Under the pieces are notes generated by a model. That model was not told the origin of the DNA. It saw only the letters and a program-made list of their open reading frames with translations, and ran no database searches. From Arctopsyche grandis (taxonomy: Eukaryota; Arthropoda; Insecta; Trichoptera; Hydropsychidae): a stretch of 64,000 nucleotides of DNA. Of the stretch, positions 50,481 through 63,842 are shown one piece after another. The stretch covers positions 9,900,001 through 9,964,000 of the forward strand of contig NC_135365.1 in assembly GCF_051622035.1 (NCBI RefSeq), in the 5' to 3' direction. Numbering within the stretch: position 1 is the first letter of the stretch; the number at the start of each line of letters is the position of its first letter. Position numbers and translations under genes: made by a program.

Positions 50481-50839
50481 AAACCCATATGTGGATCACA
50501 CGTGTAAACAACTGTATGCGTAAGAATATAAATTTCTGTAAATTATTGGTTGAATAATATTACTGCAAGTTCAAATTGTTTAGAGATCTCATTATTATAA
50601 ACTTGATTTTATAATAATATGAGAATTTACCAAATTGGTAACGTATTTAGATGCTAGAAATTTGAATGTAATTTAATATACATATGTATTGAGTAGTCAC
50701 TTTTGGTATTATTGCAATATATTACTGTGATTTTAGGGATATATTTAAGCAGTATCCTATGTGTGTAGCAGTTTAAGATCAATTGTGAAAATAAACGATT
50801 AATATTAACATGTACATATTTGTAAATAGAGTATGAAGA

Positions 50840-50845
50840 TTTATT
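50840..50845 (-). terminator. Poly(A) signal of the HAD gene
   Basis: AATAAA on the minus strand, 110 bases beyond the stop codon at 50955. Confidence 0.55.
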
Positions 50846-50954
50846 AAAAGTGTTAAAAAAACTTGTCAAAAAGTATCTTTAAATTATTGAAAACATACAA
50901 TCACACTCATTTCTAACATAAAATGAAACTAATATAAAACCATTAAATACATTT

Positions 50955-53392
50955 TCATTTGAATACTTCAACAGAATCAATGATTTTTCCAAGATCTCCA
51001 AATGAATTAACATAATAGTCTGGTCTCTTTGAAGGGTCTTGAATCGATTCAACGTCTTTGATTTTAGAGCAGCCGGAAAAGACCAAAAGGTTTTGAAAAC
51101 CGCATGATGTCGCGAATTCCATATCGATTTCAAGTCTGAAAAATGTTGCATATACATACATAAATCATATACTCTTCACAAACGTATAATTTGTATCAAA
51201 TTTAAATTTGACTAACACATCACCGACGAATATTACTCTCTTCGGATCCGTTATATGAAACTGTTCCAAAACTCTTGTCTTTAAATATTCACCAGGCTTT
51301 CCCAATACAATAGGCTGTCGACCCGACAGATCGGTAATTACATTTTGAAACACTCCAGGACCTGAAAACCTTATCTATATTCATTGAAAGGAAACAATTT
51401 TCAATAATGCGTAGCGATGAGAAAAACTTACCGAGTATAAAAGATTCCGATGTCACTGGTACGATTTTATCAAAAGCTCCCACTAAGTATAAAACATCAT
51501 CCCTTCTCAAAGCTGACACGGCTTTTAGTATTTTGATATAGTTGATGTTGATATCCATGTCGACATAGATGGCTCCGATGCTGGGATCGTCCTTGGCATG
51601 AGCCAAGAGTTTTGATAAATCTTCCTCGCATACGTCAACCTTGAAATATCATTTATGATTTATAGAAAAATCAACAACGTTGCGACACCTATGGTCAAGT
51701 TTGTACATGTGTAAATTTATTTCGGCATATCCATAGATATAGAATACATAGATACGCCCTAACGCTCTTAGCCGATCACCCTGTTGATGCATGCACACAC
51801 AAAATAAAGTACAGTGCATGCACACTCTCTCTCAGTAGCTAGTTAGCTTCTAAGTGAGAAGGTCTTTCGAAAATGCCAACGTATTCAGTGAAATTGTGTT
51901 ACAATTACTCAAGAAAATATAAAAAGGCGGATGGCATCACATATCATAAGTAAGAATTAATATATAATGTCTTCAATTATAGTAGTATTTTAACATATAA
52001 TGAAATATCGGCGCGATGTACATATGTAGTGTTGTATGCAATGATTGAACAGCGGTCGACAACCTCTGCCACAGATGTCTCTAAATGCACGCGTATATCT
52101 TGTTGGCACTGAAGGAAATTCAGAAATCGACATTAAGTTTAAAACTACAAACAATGAACTAAATATTTAAGTGTCAGCTTTAAAATTGATCCTAATGGAA
52201 TTTACTAATGTTTAAATATTGTAATAGTTAATGATGGTTTTATTATAGTAACATACATTTATAGTTTAATATAGTGTGTATAGCCTTAATATGGCTCTAT
52301 TAGTTTGGTTTACTGTCACGCGGAGTGTCCAATAAAATAAAGCTATAAATAAAATAAAACTTCAGTGCATGTACATATGTACATAAACTGGTTGCTGACC
52401 ACTCCCGACCGCCGCGTCGACCTTTTTTTCACCACTTCCCCGCTAGTTAAACCCCCGCACCCCTAGTGGCGACAAGATCTCCAACGAAATTTGTATGTAA
52501 AGGCATATCTAGGTTATTTTACATCTATGGGCATATCACTTCGTACACATAAACATTTAAATAATGTAGCAGGGGTCTCCAGACTTTTTAAAACGTAGGC
52601 CAAATAGGAATATTTTATGATTTTTTTCTCTTTATACATATATATACTGGCGTTTATGTTAACCATTCATCTATTTTGTACAGATTCTTCTGATTTTGAT
52701 CTGCGGCCAGATAAAAAGCGGCCAAAGGTCACATTCTGAATCTAGGGCTATAGTTTGGGACCCCTTTGCGGGAGAGAGAGGGGGGGGGGGGGAATTTTGT
52801 ACATTAACCATAAAAAGTATCACTTACATATCGATATTATTGTGTTTAGAATCATTGTTACGAATGTTTATGAAACTCACCCCGGTGCAGTAGTTTATTT
52901 TTGCATCATCCAAAACTTCAAATTGCTCTGTGTTTGAAATGCAAAATATCTTTTTATCAAATTCGATATCTTTTAAATAGCTGATGAGCGTAAGAGTTGG
53001 GTGAATTAGATCGTTCTGGTAAGAAATTCTTGTGTTTATATATATAATTATATTTATGTACATATGTGATAGATAGTATTAATATATGAATAGTTACAGA
53101 ATTCAGTTTGATGCCGATATCGTTGAAATAGTGCATATATAAGGATGTGCAACTATTGTTGGTTACAAAGTGGATTTTTTTACCATTGCGTTTTAAACTG
53201 AAGATGGTTTCTTTGACGCCGGGGAGAGGCTTTTCATTCCACAGCACCCCTGAGACGAATCTTATTAATTTTTATCTCAATATATAAGATGTATATGTAT
53301 TAATTATTACCATTGCAATCCGAAATTATGACGTCAAAAGAGTCGATGAAATTCTTGACTTCTTGTTTCGTGAGCGTCGACAGATCTTTCAT
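50955..53392 (-). CDS. HAD-family phosphatase, phosphoglycolate / 4-nitrophenylphosphatase type
   Basis: Six exons (53392-53311, 53249-53098, 53015-52881, 51639-51432, 51361-51217, 51135-50955) join to 903 bases and 300 residues, the usual length. Family members dephosphorylate small molecules such as 2-phosphoglycolate and glycerol-3-phosphate in the cytosol. Seen: motif I as DCNGVLW (D25, C26, N27), motif II FVTNNS (55-60), a C2-type cap region (about 80-195), motif III Lys in LGKPGEYL (K214), and motif IV GDVLEID (D240, D245). Motif I is normally DxD; the second Asp, the general acid/base, is Asn here, so phosphatase activity may be reduced or changed. An AATAAA on the minus strand at 50845-50840 would end the transcript about 110 bases past the stop. 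The gene is convergent with sulfatase gene 2. Intron 3 contains a small hAT-like MITE. Confidence 0.92.
52569..52772. mobile_element. Small hAT-like MITE in HAD intron 3
   Basis: The left end CAGGGGTCTCCAGACTTTT and the right end AGTTTGGGACCCCTTTG are inverted with mismatches. A poly-G run follows at 52780-52792. Duplication not resolved. Confidence 0.45.
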
Positions 53393-53526
53393 TTTATTTA
53401 AGTGGACTTAATGTATCAGTGTTTACGGCTTGAATAACACAACTCGAATGAACGAAATATTTGCTTGAAAACGAAGCACCATAATGCATTGAAAATGAAG
53501 TATTGTGTTTTTTAATTATCATAAAA

Positions 53527-53546
53527 TGATAAGTGTTTCCTTATCT
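53527..53546. promoter_or_regulatory. Paired GATA-type sites upstream of the HAD gene
   Basis: TGATAAG and, inverted, CTTATC lie within 20 bases, about 140 bases upstream of the HAD start codon. GATA factors bind such sites; function here is inference. Confidence 0.3.
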
Positions 53547-53559
53547 GTTTTCAATAGAG

Positions 53560-54575
53560 AAGAACATCAGAAAAAGTCAACTCGTGTACATATTGTCTAT
53601 TCATGAAATGCAAAGAATATTCCTCTAAAAAGGTCACACCTTTTCTTTGAGAATTCTAAAAATATATGAATGATCTTCATAGGTAATACATATTATACAT
53701 ATATGTATATGTATGCATATAGGTATATTGAAATAAAATATCAATTTCATTTAATTATTTTTATTACAAATATAAAAAGTGGTAATGGTATTTGAAGCCA
53801 TATAATTTAACTATGTATGTTTAAACATCAACAAATAATGAAAAAACAAGTTTCAGTATATAAATTCTATGTAAAATGGATAATTAGCACCTTCCTGGAA
53901 GTAATTAAAATATAAAAATATCAATAGGTATCATCCATTACGTATTGGTGTAAATAACAAGTAGTTAAAATCTCAATTTAATACAATTTTAAAATAAATT
54001 CAATATAAACTGATTTCAGGACGATTTAAACATGAAGCCAATACGATTGCACAATGAAAAATAACAAATGTGTATTTTGAGATTCGATTCCGTAACGGAT
54101 GAAAATGTTAAATGCATTCTTAGAATTAAGTTAAGAAAAAACCGCCCACAAAAAATGGTTTCAAAATATAATTAGCATTAAAAAAATAATATTATTGCAT
54201 AAAAAATACATTTACAGTGTAATTCAATCATTTAAACACGCCAAAAGACTGGCATAAATTGTTCACGTCATACAAAGTCATATTTGTATTGATAAATTTA
54301 TTATATAGTAATTCTCTTGTAAATGAATTACACTGTTTACATGTACATATATGCGATAAAACAGCTTCAAGCCTTACATGTATGATATATTAGTATAAAT
54401 AAGTGGTTTAAAAGCATAGAAAACATTGCAACAACAACATATATAAATACGTAAGAATACATATGTATTTATTTTGGTAAATCAAACTGGTAACACAAAC
54501 GTTAAAGCTTCTTTGAAGTTAAGCAGAAAGCGTAAAAATTGGGTAAATATAACATTACATATATTGGTATACTAA
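53560..54575. other. Intergenic, no gene seen
   Basis: AT-rich sequence between the HAD gene and a hAT-type element. No coding or repeat ends were recognised. Confidence 0.45.
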
Positions 54576-54579
54576 TGAT

Positions 54580-56824
54580 CAGGGGTTCCCAACCTACTGT
54601 CTTCAGGTCCTCAATTCTTTCAACCGGCTCGTGATATTTTATACAAGAATAAACATTTTCAAAATATTACAGTCACGATTTCGGTTGAAGATATGGCTTT
54701 TAGGATTCAAGGTAGTTACAAATGTCTTTTGAAGGACTAAACCCAAATGTGTATTGAAGGAATCCCAGGTGCTACTTTAGTATACGGTCTACCTTAGCAT
54801 GCGATCTACCTTTGAATCACAGTCGACTATTTTTTTTTATTTGTATCGTAGCAACGAAATGTTTATTACAATTTTTGTTTTTTCCTGCAGCTCCATAATG
54901 TTGTCGAAGCATTTCTATCAATATATCATCAGCAGATACATATCTCTTAACCAAATCTTAAATGAATAGGGCCAACCTTAACTTAGCCTAACCTATCCTG
55001 ACCCTTAAATAAATAAGTGTTGGCTGTTAAGATATGTTTTTTTTTATTTGTGAACATATTGATGAAATAAAACTTAAAAAAAAGATATATTAGCAGCCAA
55101 CACCTATTTATTTAAAGGTTAAGTTAGGTTAAGTTAAGGTTGGCCCTATTCATTTAAGATTAGGTTGTTAGGGTCGGTATTATTCAGTCTCAGTGTCACA
55201 CGCGAGAACTGAGACCGTATATTAAAGTAAAAACGTGAAGGTAGATCGCATACTAAAGTAGATATGTGAAGGTAGACCGCATACTAAAGTAGCACCGAAT
55301 CCCAAATGACGTTTGGGATTCCCTAAATTTTGCATAAAAAAAACACCTCTCGGGGAAAACAGTATAGTTGATATGCACATGCACACTCCGAGCATCCAAG
55401 TTCTCGGACAAATTATCACTTATCACTTTATCAAGATAAGTGACGATTTGTCCGAGTGTTCGGATTTTTTTTCCAAAATTCATTTGAAATTGATATCAAC
55501 GATGTTAACGAAGAAATAATATCAATCGGAATTGATCGATCTTCGAGCGAATGATTGTTTGAAATCATTATTCAAAAATGAAACATTATATTTAATAAAT
55601 AGTAGAAGTGAGAATAAAAAGCTAGAGTGGAAAAGGTTAAGGAACCGATTAACCAAACGTTAAGAGCCGATATTTGTGTTTAACCCTTTGAATGCTGTTC
55701 AACATTCATGGGCCTGCAAAACGCTGATAGGCGTTGTATATTGAGCATGTACAAAGTAAACAAGAATACTACCGGCTAAGCCTTTAAAGGTAGCATTGAA
55801 AAAAAATGTATTGAACATGGGTCGTGTAATCCGTCTCATTTCTTTGTTAACTTTTATAACGACACGTTTACATAGGAATTTCTGAATTTATAACCATAGC
55901 AGAATTACCTGATGACAATCCCTAACTGCTGAATATTTTACATTGTGGCTTGGAATTTAAATTGTGAGCATTACATTTTAACAACAATGATGGAAGTTTT
56001 GGAAAAATACATTCATTAATAGACATATTTTGTTTATTTTATATTGTTGCAAGATATATTAGAGAGTCTAAACACGCCTTTACAAAGCTCGAAATCCTCG
56101 GCGGTAGTTATCTAGGGTTTGTTTGGATTAGCTACAATTTTTATACTTGCTTTCTATTGGATTTCTAAATAATTCAAGTTGTAAATGTTGACTTTCAATA
56201 AAAATAAATAAATTACTAAAGCAGTGTGTAAATTAGAAAAAAAACCTTCGGCAATTGATAAAAATCACTTTTTTAAAAAACTTTAATGGGCTGACGGCAG
56301 TGCAAATAATTTTTATAGAATATATACATATGTAGGGTTGGAATTGAACGAAAGACTGATGGCTGAGAAAGAGTATGTTACGACTGATTGTGAGAAGGGG
56401 ATGAAAAGGGGCAGAGATATAACGGTTAGTCGCAGTTGGACTGTGCTCCGTGCGGTTGGTCGCTAATCCTCCGCACGTATCGTCTTAATAAACAACATGA
56501 CTGAAAACGCACGTGTTTGACCTTCACCTAGGCCGCCACATCCCAACCGTGGTCCTGAATAGCGTCATCAGTAAGAATTCTCTACCACATATATTAATAT
56601 TTTTTACGGATTTCACATGATACAGAACATCCAAATCCAAAATCCAAAATTCGCTGTTTTCTATGTACCCAAATACACATTAGGTATAAATTCCACATGC
56701 AAAATTATAACACATGTGTAAATTGGTTCAAAGTGGATTCCAATAGGATTTTTTTCATCCGGCTCCTTCTATACATTTCGAAATTCCAACTGGCTCATTT
56801 CCCAAAAAGGTTGGGGACCCCCTG
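54580..56824. mobile_element. Degenerate hAT-type element with nested foldbacks
   Basis: Ends are CAGGGGTTCCCAACC and, inverted, CAGGGGGTCCCCAACC. The presumed 8-mers flanking it (CTAATGAT, TTATAGAT) agree only in part. No transposase remains. Foldbacks lie inside at 54955-55175 and near 55400-55460. Confidence 0.6.
54955..55175. repeat. Foldback repeat with TTAGG-like words
   Basis: The arms of about 90 bases are inverted copies (for example CTTAAATGAATAGGGCCAACC and its inverse) with a loop of about 45 bases. CCTAA/TTAGG words resemble insect telomere repeats, but they are dispersed in the arms and are not a telomere array. Confidence 0.75.
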
Positions 56825-56829
56825 TTATA

Positions 56830-58310
56830 GATTAAAAATTTGTACAAAATTTAACAATATTAAATAACACTTAGTTTTTCGTTCACATTGAATGTGAACA
56901 ACTGTTTGTTTGTACAAATGTTAAATGAATAAATGTATATTTGGACCGATATATTTTGTACACGGAGAATTATTGGCTTATGAACTTAAAAATAGGCAGA
57001 TTATGTATATATGTATATATGAAATGACTTTAAGAATACAATTCATCTCTAATTTAATTATGATATAAGGCGCGTAATGGCAGTCTATGCCACTTAAGTA
57101 TTAGAATTATGATATTTAATTATATTTGTCAAGATTCAAAATGCATTTCGATCAATGGAATGTCAATTTTAATTCATTTTTAAAATAAATAATTGTTCGA
57201 TTGTTTCGTGTGTGGTTTTAATATGAAAGAAATTTCAAATACAATAAAAAATAAATAATTTAAATAATTATGATATCGTTAACAATGTCCATGTCAGATT
57301 TTTTACCATAGTCTGTAATTGATGTCTTTTTTATATGTATAATAGATTTTTCCGGCGAGGAAAATTGGACCGATCGAAGCAAGGAGCAAAGATAATCACG
57401 GATTTGAACTTATAAATATCAGTTACAAAGCCAAAACAAGTAAAAAAATTATATTTATATATGCTAACATATAATATTAACCCTTTGCCCATGGCAATAA
57501 ATATAGCGAACAAGCCCTGTACGCGGCGGCACCTTTTTCGCGAATTTGGCAATCGAGTTTTCGACATTAAATACAGATTTTAATATTTACTCAAGTAACC
57601 AGATATGTTAATTAGCACCTGAAGTATTATTTTAAACAATAAAATACATAATATATCTTGTAGTTTTGGCTTAATTGTCAAATAATCATTCTTTATACAA
57701 TTGAGACGTATCGTCGCCATTGTTCAACAGACGTGACGTCACATAAACGAGGTTTCAGTATGGTTCCACAAAAAAAACTAATTTTGACTGGTATATATTC
57801 ATTTTAAGCAAATTGAATAGATGGCATTCAACTCTCAGTAATATATTCAACCAATTTTGAATCTTAAAACAGTTGAAATAGGCGCATATAAGGCTTAAAA
57901 TCCCATGCAAAGTTCAGAAATTCTATGGAAGACAGCCGCGCTACAGACTTGTCGCGCAAAGCTTCCATGGAAGACGGTCACGGGCAAATGGTTAACGTAT
58001 TTGAAAAGATAGTTGCAAATCTTTATACAAATATATTGTATATATATAAAGGCATAAATGATTCAAATATTTTTATATGATTTCGTCGTTATTAAGTACA
58101 CATGAGGTAGTATTCTATATTATATAAATACTATGACACCCTGACAACAACAAAAAAAACCGCATAAATAACATTTCAACTAAAAATTCGAGTCATATGA
58201 GTATGCATGTATATGAAATAAGAAATTAAATGTACGTTTACATTTAAATCGAGTCTAAAATACAAGAAATATCAATGAGAAATATCAAAAAGAAGACAAA
58301 ATAGTCTGAA
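56830..58310. other. Intergenic downstream of the anoctamin, no gene seen
   Basis: AT-rich sequence. No clear AATAAA was found for the anoctamin within 300 bases of its stop, so its 3' end is unplaced. Confidence 0.4.
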
Positions 58311-58319
58311 TTTTTAATT

Positions 58320-61300
58320 CTACACTCCCGTTTCACTAATATATTGATTCCCGAGATGTTTCTTTTCATTATCTAGGAAACTCCCAGTACTTTGTTTATT
58401 CGTACGACAATGTAGACAGTCGTCTCCTTCGTGTGCATGACAACTAGCCATATGAGCATCTAAGAGTCCACCTAAGACAAAATTATTACAAATATATAAT
58501 GTTTTATTAGTTTTGACTCGATGAAATGATATAAAATGTAAAATGTTAAGACCTCTTGATTTAAAAGTTTCCTGTTGGATGATAATATCACTGGTGAGGT
58601 AAGATTCTCTCTTGATTTGATCACGCAGTTCGAGAGACATGTCCGGTATAGCCCACTGTACGGCCATCATCACACAACTGACAACATTCTATTAAGAAAA
58701 AATGTATTTAGTTTAAAAATTAAATTCATATATGTACGTATATCCGTAAAATATCATACTTGGAAGACGACGATGAATGCAAGACGTGCTGCTAAAATAT
58801 GCCAATATATTTCAGGACGCTTATATTTCTTACTTTCCCAATAGGGATTCCTATATTCAGGATATCGGCAAGTCTGTAATAAAATTTTTCTTGAGCAGTT
58901 GAAACACTTTCAATAAGAGTGCTTTAAAATAAGAACTCACCGTAATGTTGGAAAATATTGAACTAATGGGTGCACTTCTTGTTTGAAAATCGGCAGTGTC
59001 GAAAAAGGCTAGAGAGTGATCCAGGAAACCAATGTCATCGTTAGTCTCACTCACTACAATAATATACACCAGACGAGGGATAAAATTGGACGAAAAGGCT
59101 ATCATGAAAGCCTGAAAGTTAATAAATAAGAATGTAAATAGCATTGAAGGTAATACTTATTCAAATATGAAATAAATCACTCACGTTCGAGATGACGGAG
59201 AGTTTCCCGAGAACATCCATAATGCTAAACCAAACACCGATGTTGCGAACTCGGCATGGAACTGGACGTTTATAGTATTTTAGGAACTTTTTCGCATCCA
59301 ATCTCATCTCGAGAACATTGTTTAATAGTGCGAAAAATGGCGCCAGTGGAAATGCCGATACGAACAATGTTACAAAACCATATTGCAAAACTAAAATAGA
59401 TAACCAAAAATTAATATAATGATATTATACAAAATAATACCACAGTATAATGATGTAAACATACTCATTTCTAAATATTCATCGAAGAGTCCCCTTGGAC
59501 CGAAATCAATGAGTTTATAATCTTCAGTCCACTGATTGTATGATAGGATGTCGTTTTCATCAGTTTCAGCCTCATCTCTAGTTCCCTAACGAAAAAACGA
59601 ATATGTTAAGTATTTTCTATATTGTCACAATAATTCATGCGTTTTTCATAAGGATTGTAAATAGGTTTTTGAGCTCTTTTTCCTATTATGCTTTAGATTA
59701 ACATTAGAATAATATAATACTGTAATTACTAACCAAATTAAATTAAAATTGTAAAATAGAAAATGATCAGTAGATCAGTAGCTATTAAAATAGATATAAG
59801 ATGTATTGTGAACATAATTTCGTAATAATAAAAAGCATTTAAAAATCAAAAAAAAAAATGCGTTTTTCAGATCTAATAAAACATGACAATCATATGTAAA
59901 TTATAATCAACCTTGACTATCTTTTGTTAAAAGGTTCACGTTTTACTATATTTCTAAAAGTATTTTCTTTTTGTCAATATTAACTGATAGGTTATTGATT
60001 TAGATGGAACTTTGTGATTATTGATTCACGATGAATTGATCTATTTATGTATGTCTGGTACATACTTCTTGTCTCCATTCTATAAGCACATCTCCAAATT
60101 GTGTAAAAGAGAGACAAAAAGTTGAATATCGCTGTAGTGTGTACTAGATATTGACATTTTATGTATAAATTATACTTCATGCTTATACATTTTTAAATTC
60201 TGAGTTAAGCGTTCCGAATGGTTTGTTCGGGACACCTAAATCGGTGACAATCCTGATTAATCAGGAAGTCTGATAACCCTACTTAAGATGGTAAGTACGG
60301 AATGATAATTGAAGTGGCCGAAATTGTAAATTATGGCAACATCAGTTTAATTGATCATCATTAGTAATCTGGAAGTTCATATTATGCTGTGAAAAATAAA
60401 AAATAATACTTCATATTTACCACAAACTTTGTGATCCAATTCATTAAAAATGGTATCAAAATTTCCATTATAGAAGAAACCGCTTGTTTTCCAATCATGA
60501 TTATAGCTAGTTGAATGAATAATTCTAGGAAGCATCCTCCGGGACTGCACTAAAATTGAAATTGAAAGTGAGGTCATATTTCTATAATAAATTTAAATTT
60601 ATATATTGATTGATGATAAAAAATGTTCTAACCTCTTCCTGTCGATAACCGAGAATTCTGTTGTATTTCGCTGGATATCCAACGAATTTTCCCTTTAGAA
60701 ATGCAATGTAAAATATCGAAGAGTAGTAATTTATAAATTGAAATAAGTAAATTTTCAAAGTTAGACTATCGTCGAATTCGGACTGTGTCCTACGGTATTC
60801 CATTTCAGTGAGATAAACAGCGAGTTTATCGTAAACGTAGTTGAGGAATGTAATTAAAAACAAATTGATCACAGCTGCACTGCAAGGCATCAATATAGCT
60901 TTATGTGGAGAGCCACCAATCAAACTATCGGAAGTCAGTTGAGACATTCGGTAAAGTACGACACCGAACACGGCAGCACAAACTATACAAATCTGCAATG
61001 AACATATAAAATATTGATAGAAAACGATGTATGTAATAAAATAAATTATCGCATTAAGAGTGGTAGAAATAGTTACCAAAAGTATAACCATGCTGAAACT
61101 GAGAACTGTGAAAGGCAATCGAATTGTCCAAAATGGCACAATTGGTTCTAAGACGTGCGTGACCACATTTTTCTTCTGCTTGGGACAATCTATCAGTTTA
61201 GCAAGATATTGTGGCCTAGGATGTTCTGCTTGTCTGTCATATCCCGTCATTCCCCATCTATGGGTAATGTTCGCAGCATATCGCTTCCATAACTCTAAAT

Positions 61301-63842
61301 ATAATGCGCCTGTAATGTTAAAAAAAAATTCTATGTTACATATGGTACATATAACATATATTTTTTTAAATAAATTTATATTTTCACATCAAGCCATTAC
61401 GGGTTGTCTATGATATTAAACTTGTACATATATAAATTTGAAATCATATTCAAATAGTGATGATATAAGTAGGTAGGATGGTTTTTCCAATTTGATGAGG
61501 AACCGCTTCAACAATGAAATCAGATAAATTAGCAAACTCTGATACGAAACGATCGAATATCCAAGTCTGACCAGCAGCACTACAGATAATACTCGGAATG
61601 AATTCTTTTCAATAGAGGTAAACCCAGGGCTTGAACCCAGGAGCCTCTCGGTGGTTGGTATTAACGCAAACACCAAGCTATGCTGCTGGTTAAATGATCT
61701 CGCATTGCAATTCCTGAACACCAATCGTCATATGACGGGTTGACTATTACATAATAATATTTCATTTAATGAAAATTATACTCACTCCAAAACGACATGA
61801 AGACAGCAAATATAATTGTAAAATTATTGTCGAATAAATATGTAACTTTCGCTTGAAGACAAGTTTCTTCTAGTTTCCAAAAATCACATATTGAATCACA
61901 TTGTGGACACATGGTAATATTTAAATTAGGATTACAAATATCGTTGCTGAAAAAATTTTACATATTCATACATAAATACATATTTTCATTTTTACTTTAA
62001 TTTTACATGGGGACGCGACAATTGGTTCAATGACACAATGTACCAGACAATTGGTTCACTGCCAAAATGTTTACGCGACAAAATGTTCAAAATGAAAAAG
62101 TAACTTTTTACTGTATTATATATGTATATCGCGGATTTCATTGAATTCCTTTAAATGTCAGGGGTTCTCAACTGTAAAAGTAAATTTTTCTATTTAACAC
62201 GTTCAACCTGGCGTGTATCACCGATGGCCACGCGGATAGTGCTATAGCAGACTATAATTTTATGGTTCCACTTCATTGAGCACCCCAACACTAAAATTCC
62301 TATAAAATTCTAAAGATTTAGGGACAACTCATTATATAAAGTGATTTAATGCCGTCACGCGTAATTGGGTGCCGATACGCGTGACAGTGTCACCACATGG
62401 GCAAATGTATGAAATCATGCGCCGGGCTGAATGTGTTAAATAAGAAAATATTGGATATGGTTGAGAAGCCCTGACATTTAAAGTAATTCAATGAAATCCG
62501 CGATATATATAATACAGTAAAAAGTTACTTTTTTCATTAAAATACGAAAATTTTCGATACGCTTGAGGACTTTTGAATATTTTGTCGTGTGTATTTTTTG
62601 GCAATGAATCAATTGTCGGGTACATTGTGTCGTTGAACCTTTTGGAATTGCACCAATTGTCGTTGAACCGTACTTAACTATTGCTTTAAAATAAAACTTT
62701 CCCACTATATACATATATACTATAGACAACTTATGGTTTTTCCCTTACATTATATTTTTTGAAAAATTTATAAGGCTCGGACTACCTTCGAATAGATAAA
62801 TCAAATCAAATACCTTAAAGTGTTAGTGTTCAAAGTAATCAATCCAAACGCGAAACATATAAGTCCAATTACAGATGCCGGTATAAGCATGTGCGTGTAA
62901 AACCCGAGCCACGTGAAATACAGGGCAAACTTAACACCAAAATATTCTTTGATATTATCTAGTGGTTGATATTTGATCCACGTGCTGATTTGGGCCCAAT
63001 GTGTAAGAAGTAAATTTCTTTCATTTCCTGCTTCATCGCCGTCACCCTAAAAGTAAAAAAGCATTGAAAATACGCAACGATCAGATATTCCTAACTAACT
63101 TTGATGCGAAATGATTACATCGTGTAGTGGATAAGCGGACGTATACACTCCATCATTTACTAGACGTTCAATTCCAATGTCCAAGGATGCATCGTGGTCA
63201 TTGTTGAATCGTTGACGTTCGAGTATGAACGCAACAACACTTATTCTAATGGACTCGGTGAAGAAATTTTCATCTTCTACATTAAACCTGTAACAAAGTC
63301 ATACTGCTATCAGTTTTCCAGACTCATTTTATGGTATTTGTCTATTTGTTGAATACTTACAAGTAATTTTTATCGCGGTTGAACTCCGCTGTAAGTTCGT
63401 ATTTCTTTTCAGGGAAATACTTGGGATCCAATCTTAAGCACCGTGTCAATCTGCCGAGTTTTGTTTTCACCGTGCCGATGAAATCTTCCTGCTCTGCGAT
63501 GTACTCTTGGCCGGGAATCTGAAATAAATAAAAGAAATGTAATAAAATATATAATGCGGTGTTCAATTGTTAATCTATGTGAAATTTTACCTGTTTGATT
63601 GGCATTTTCATCTTCATGATTTCACAGTACCGACACAGAACTTCTTTCGGAACATGTATTTTGACAAAATGTATCTTTTGGTTCTCTTCCTTTTCTAATT
63701 CCAATCCCTGAGCAATCAGATTGGTTTCGAATATTTCTCTTTTGATCGGATTCCTATCCTTATACGGTTTTTTATGATCGTTAGGATCGTAGGCCAGCAC
63801 GAAATCGACCAATCTTTTTCCATCTTTGAACCGTCTCCACGT
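58320..63842 (-). CDS. Anoctamin (TMEM16) family protein, 5' end beyond right edge
   Basis: Fourteen exons: 63842-63591, 63518-63361, 63287-63119, 63046-62814, 61946-61786, 61309-61077, 60992-60633, 60549-60421, 59585-59465, 59390-59185, 59111-58941, 58873-58760, 58688-58553, 58471-58320. They join to 2595 bases: 864 residues plus stop. All donors are GT and all acceptors AG. Anoctamins are calcium-activated chloride channels or phospholipid scramblases with ten membrane helices. Seen: an anoctamin N-domain ([15 protein letters not shown]), [15 protein letters not shown], the Cys-rich loop [22 protein letters not shown], and [20 protein letters not shown]. Calcium ligands equivalent to TMEM16A E654, E702/E705 (EYLE) and E734/D738 ([12 protein letters not shown]) are kept; N650 is Ser. 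Exact subfamily, and channel versus scramblase, cannot be decided. The start codon and first exon(s) are right of the window. Confidence 0.95.
61440..61692 (-). mobile_element. tRNA-derived SINE in anoctamin intron
   Basis: The minus strand carries CCAGCAGCATAGCTTGGTG (box A-like) and GGGTTCAAGCCCTGG (box B-like), then the body with GAGTTTGCTAATTTATCTG. It is closely related to the copy at 690-915. Confidence 0.75.
62000..62670. repeat. Large foldback in anoctamin intron 4
   Basis: The arms at about 62005-62175 and 62460-62665 are inverted (GACAATTGGTTCAATGACAC, then CGCGGATTTCATTGAATT). CAGGGGTTCTCAACTG and GGTTGAGAAGCCCTG bound a central part. One arm has about 35 extra bases. It may be a MITE with long ends. 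Confidence 0.65.

Noticed and set aside
63091-63119. Extending the third anoctamin exon to HDVIISHQ
   Set aside because: That reading leaves no donor compatible with the next exon. The GTAATC donor at 63118 gives PLHD joined to GDGDEA, which matches the family and keeps frame.
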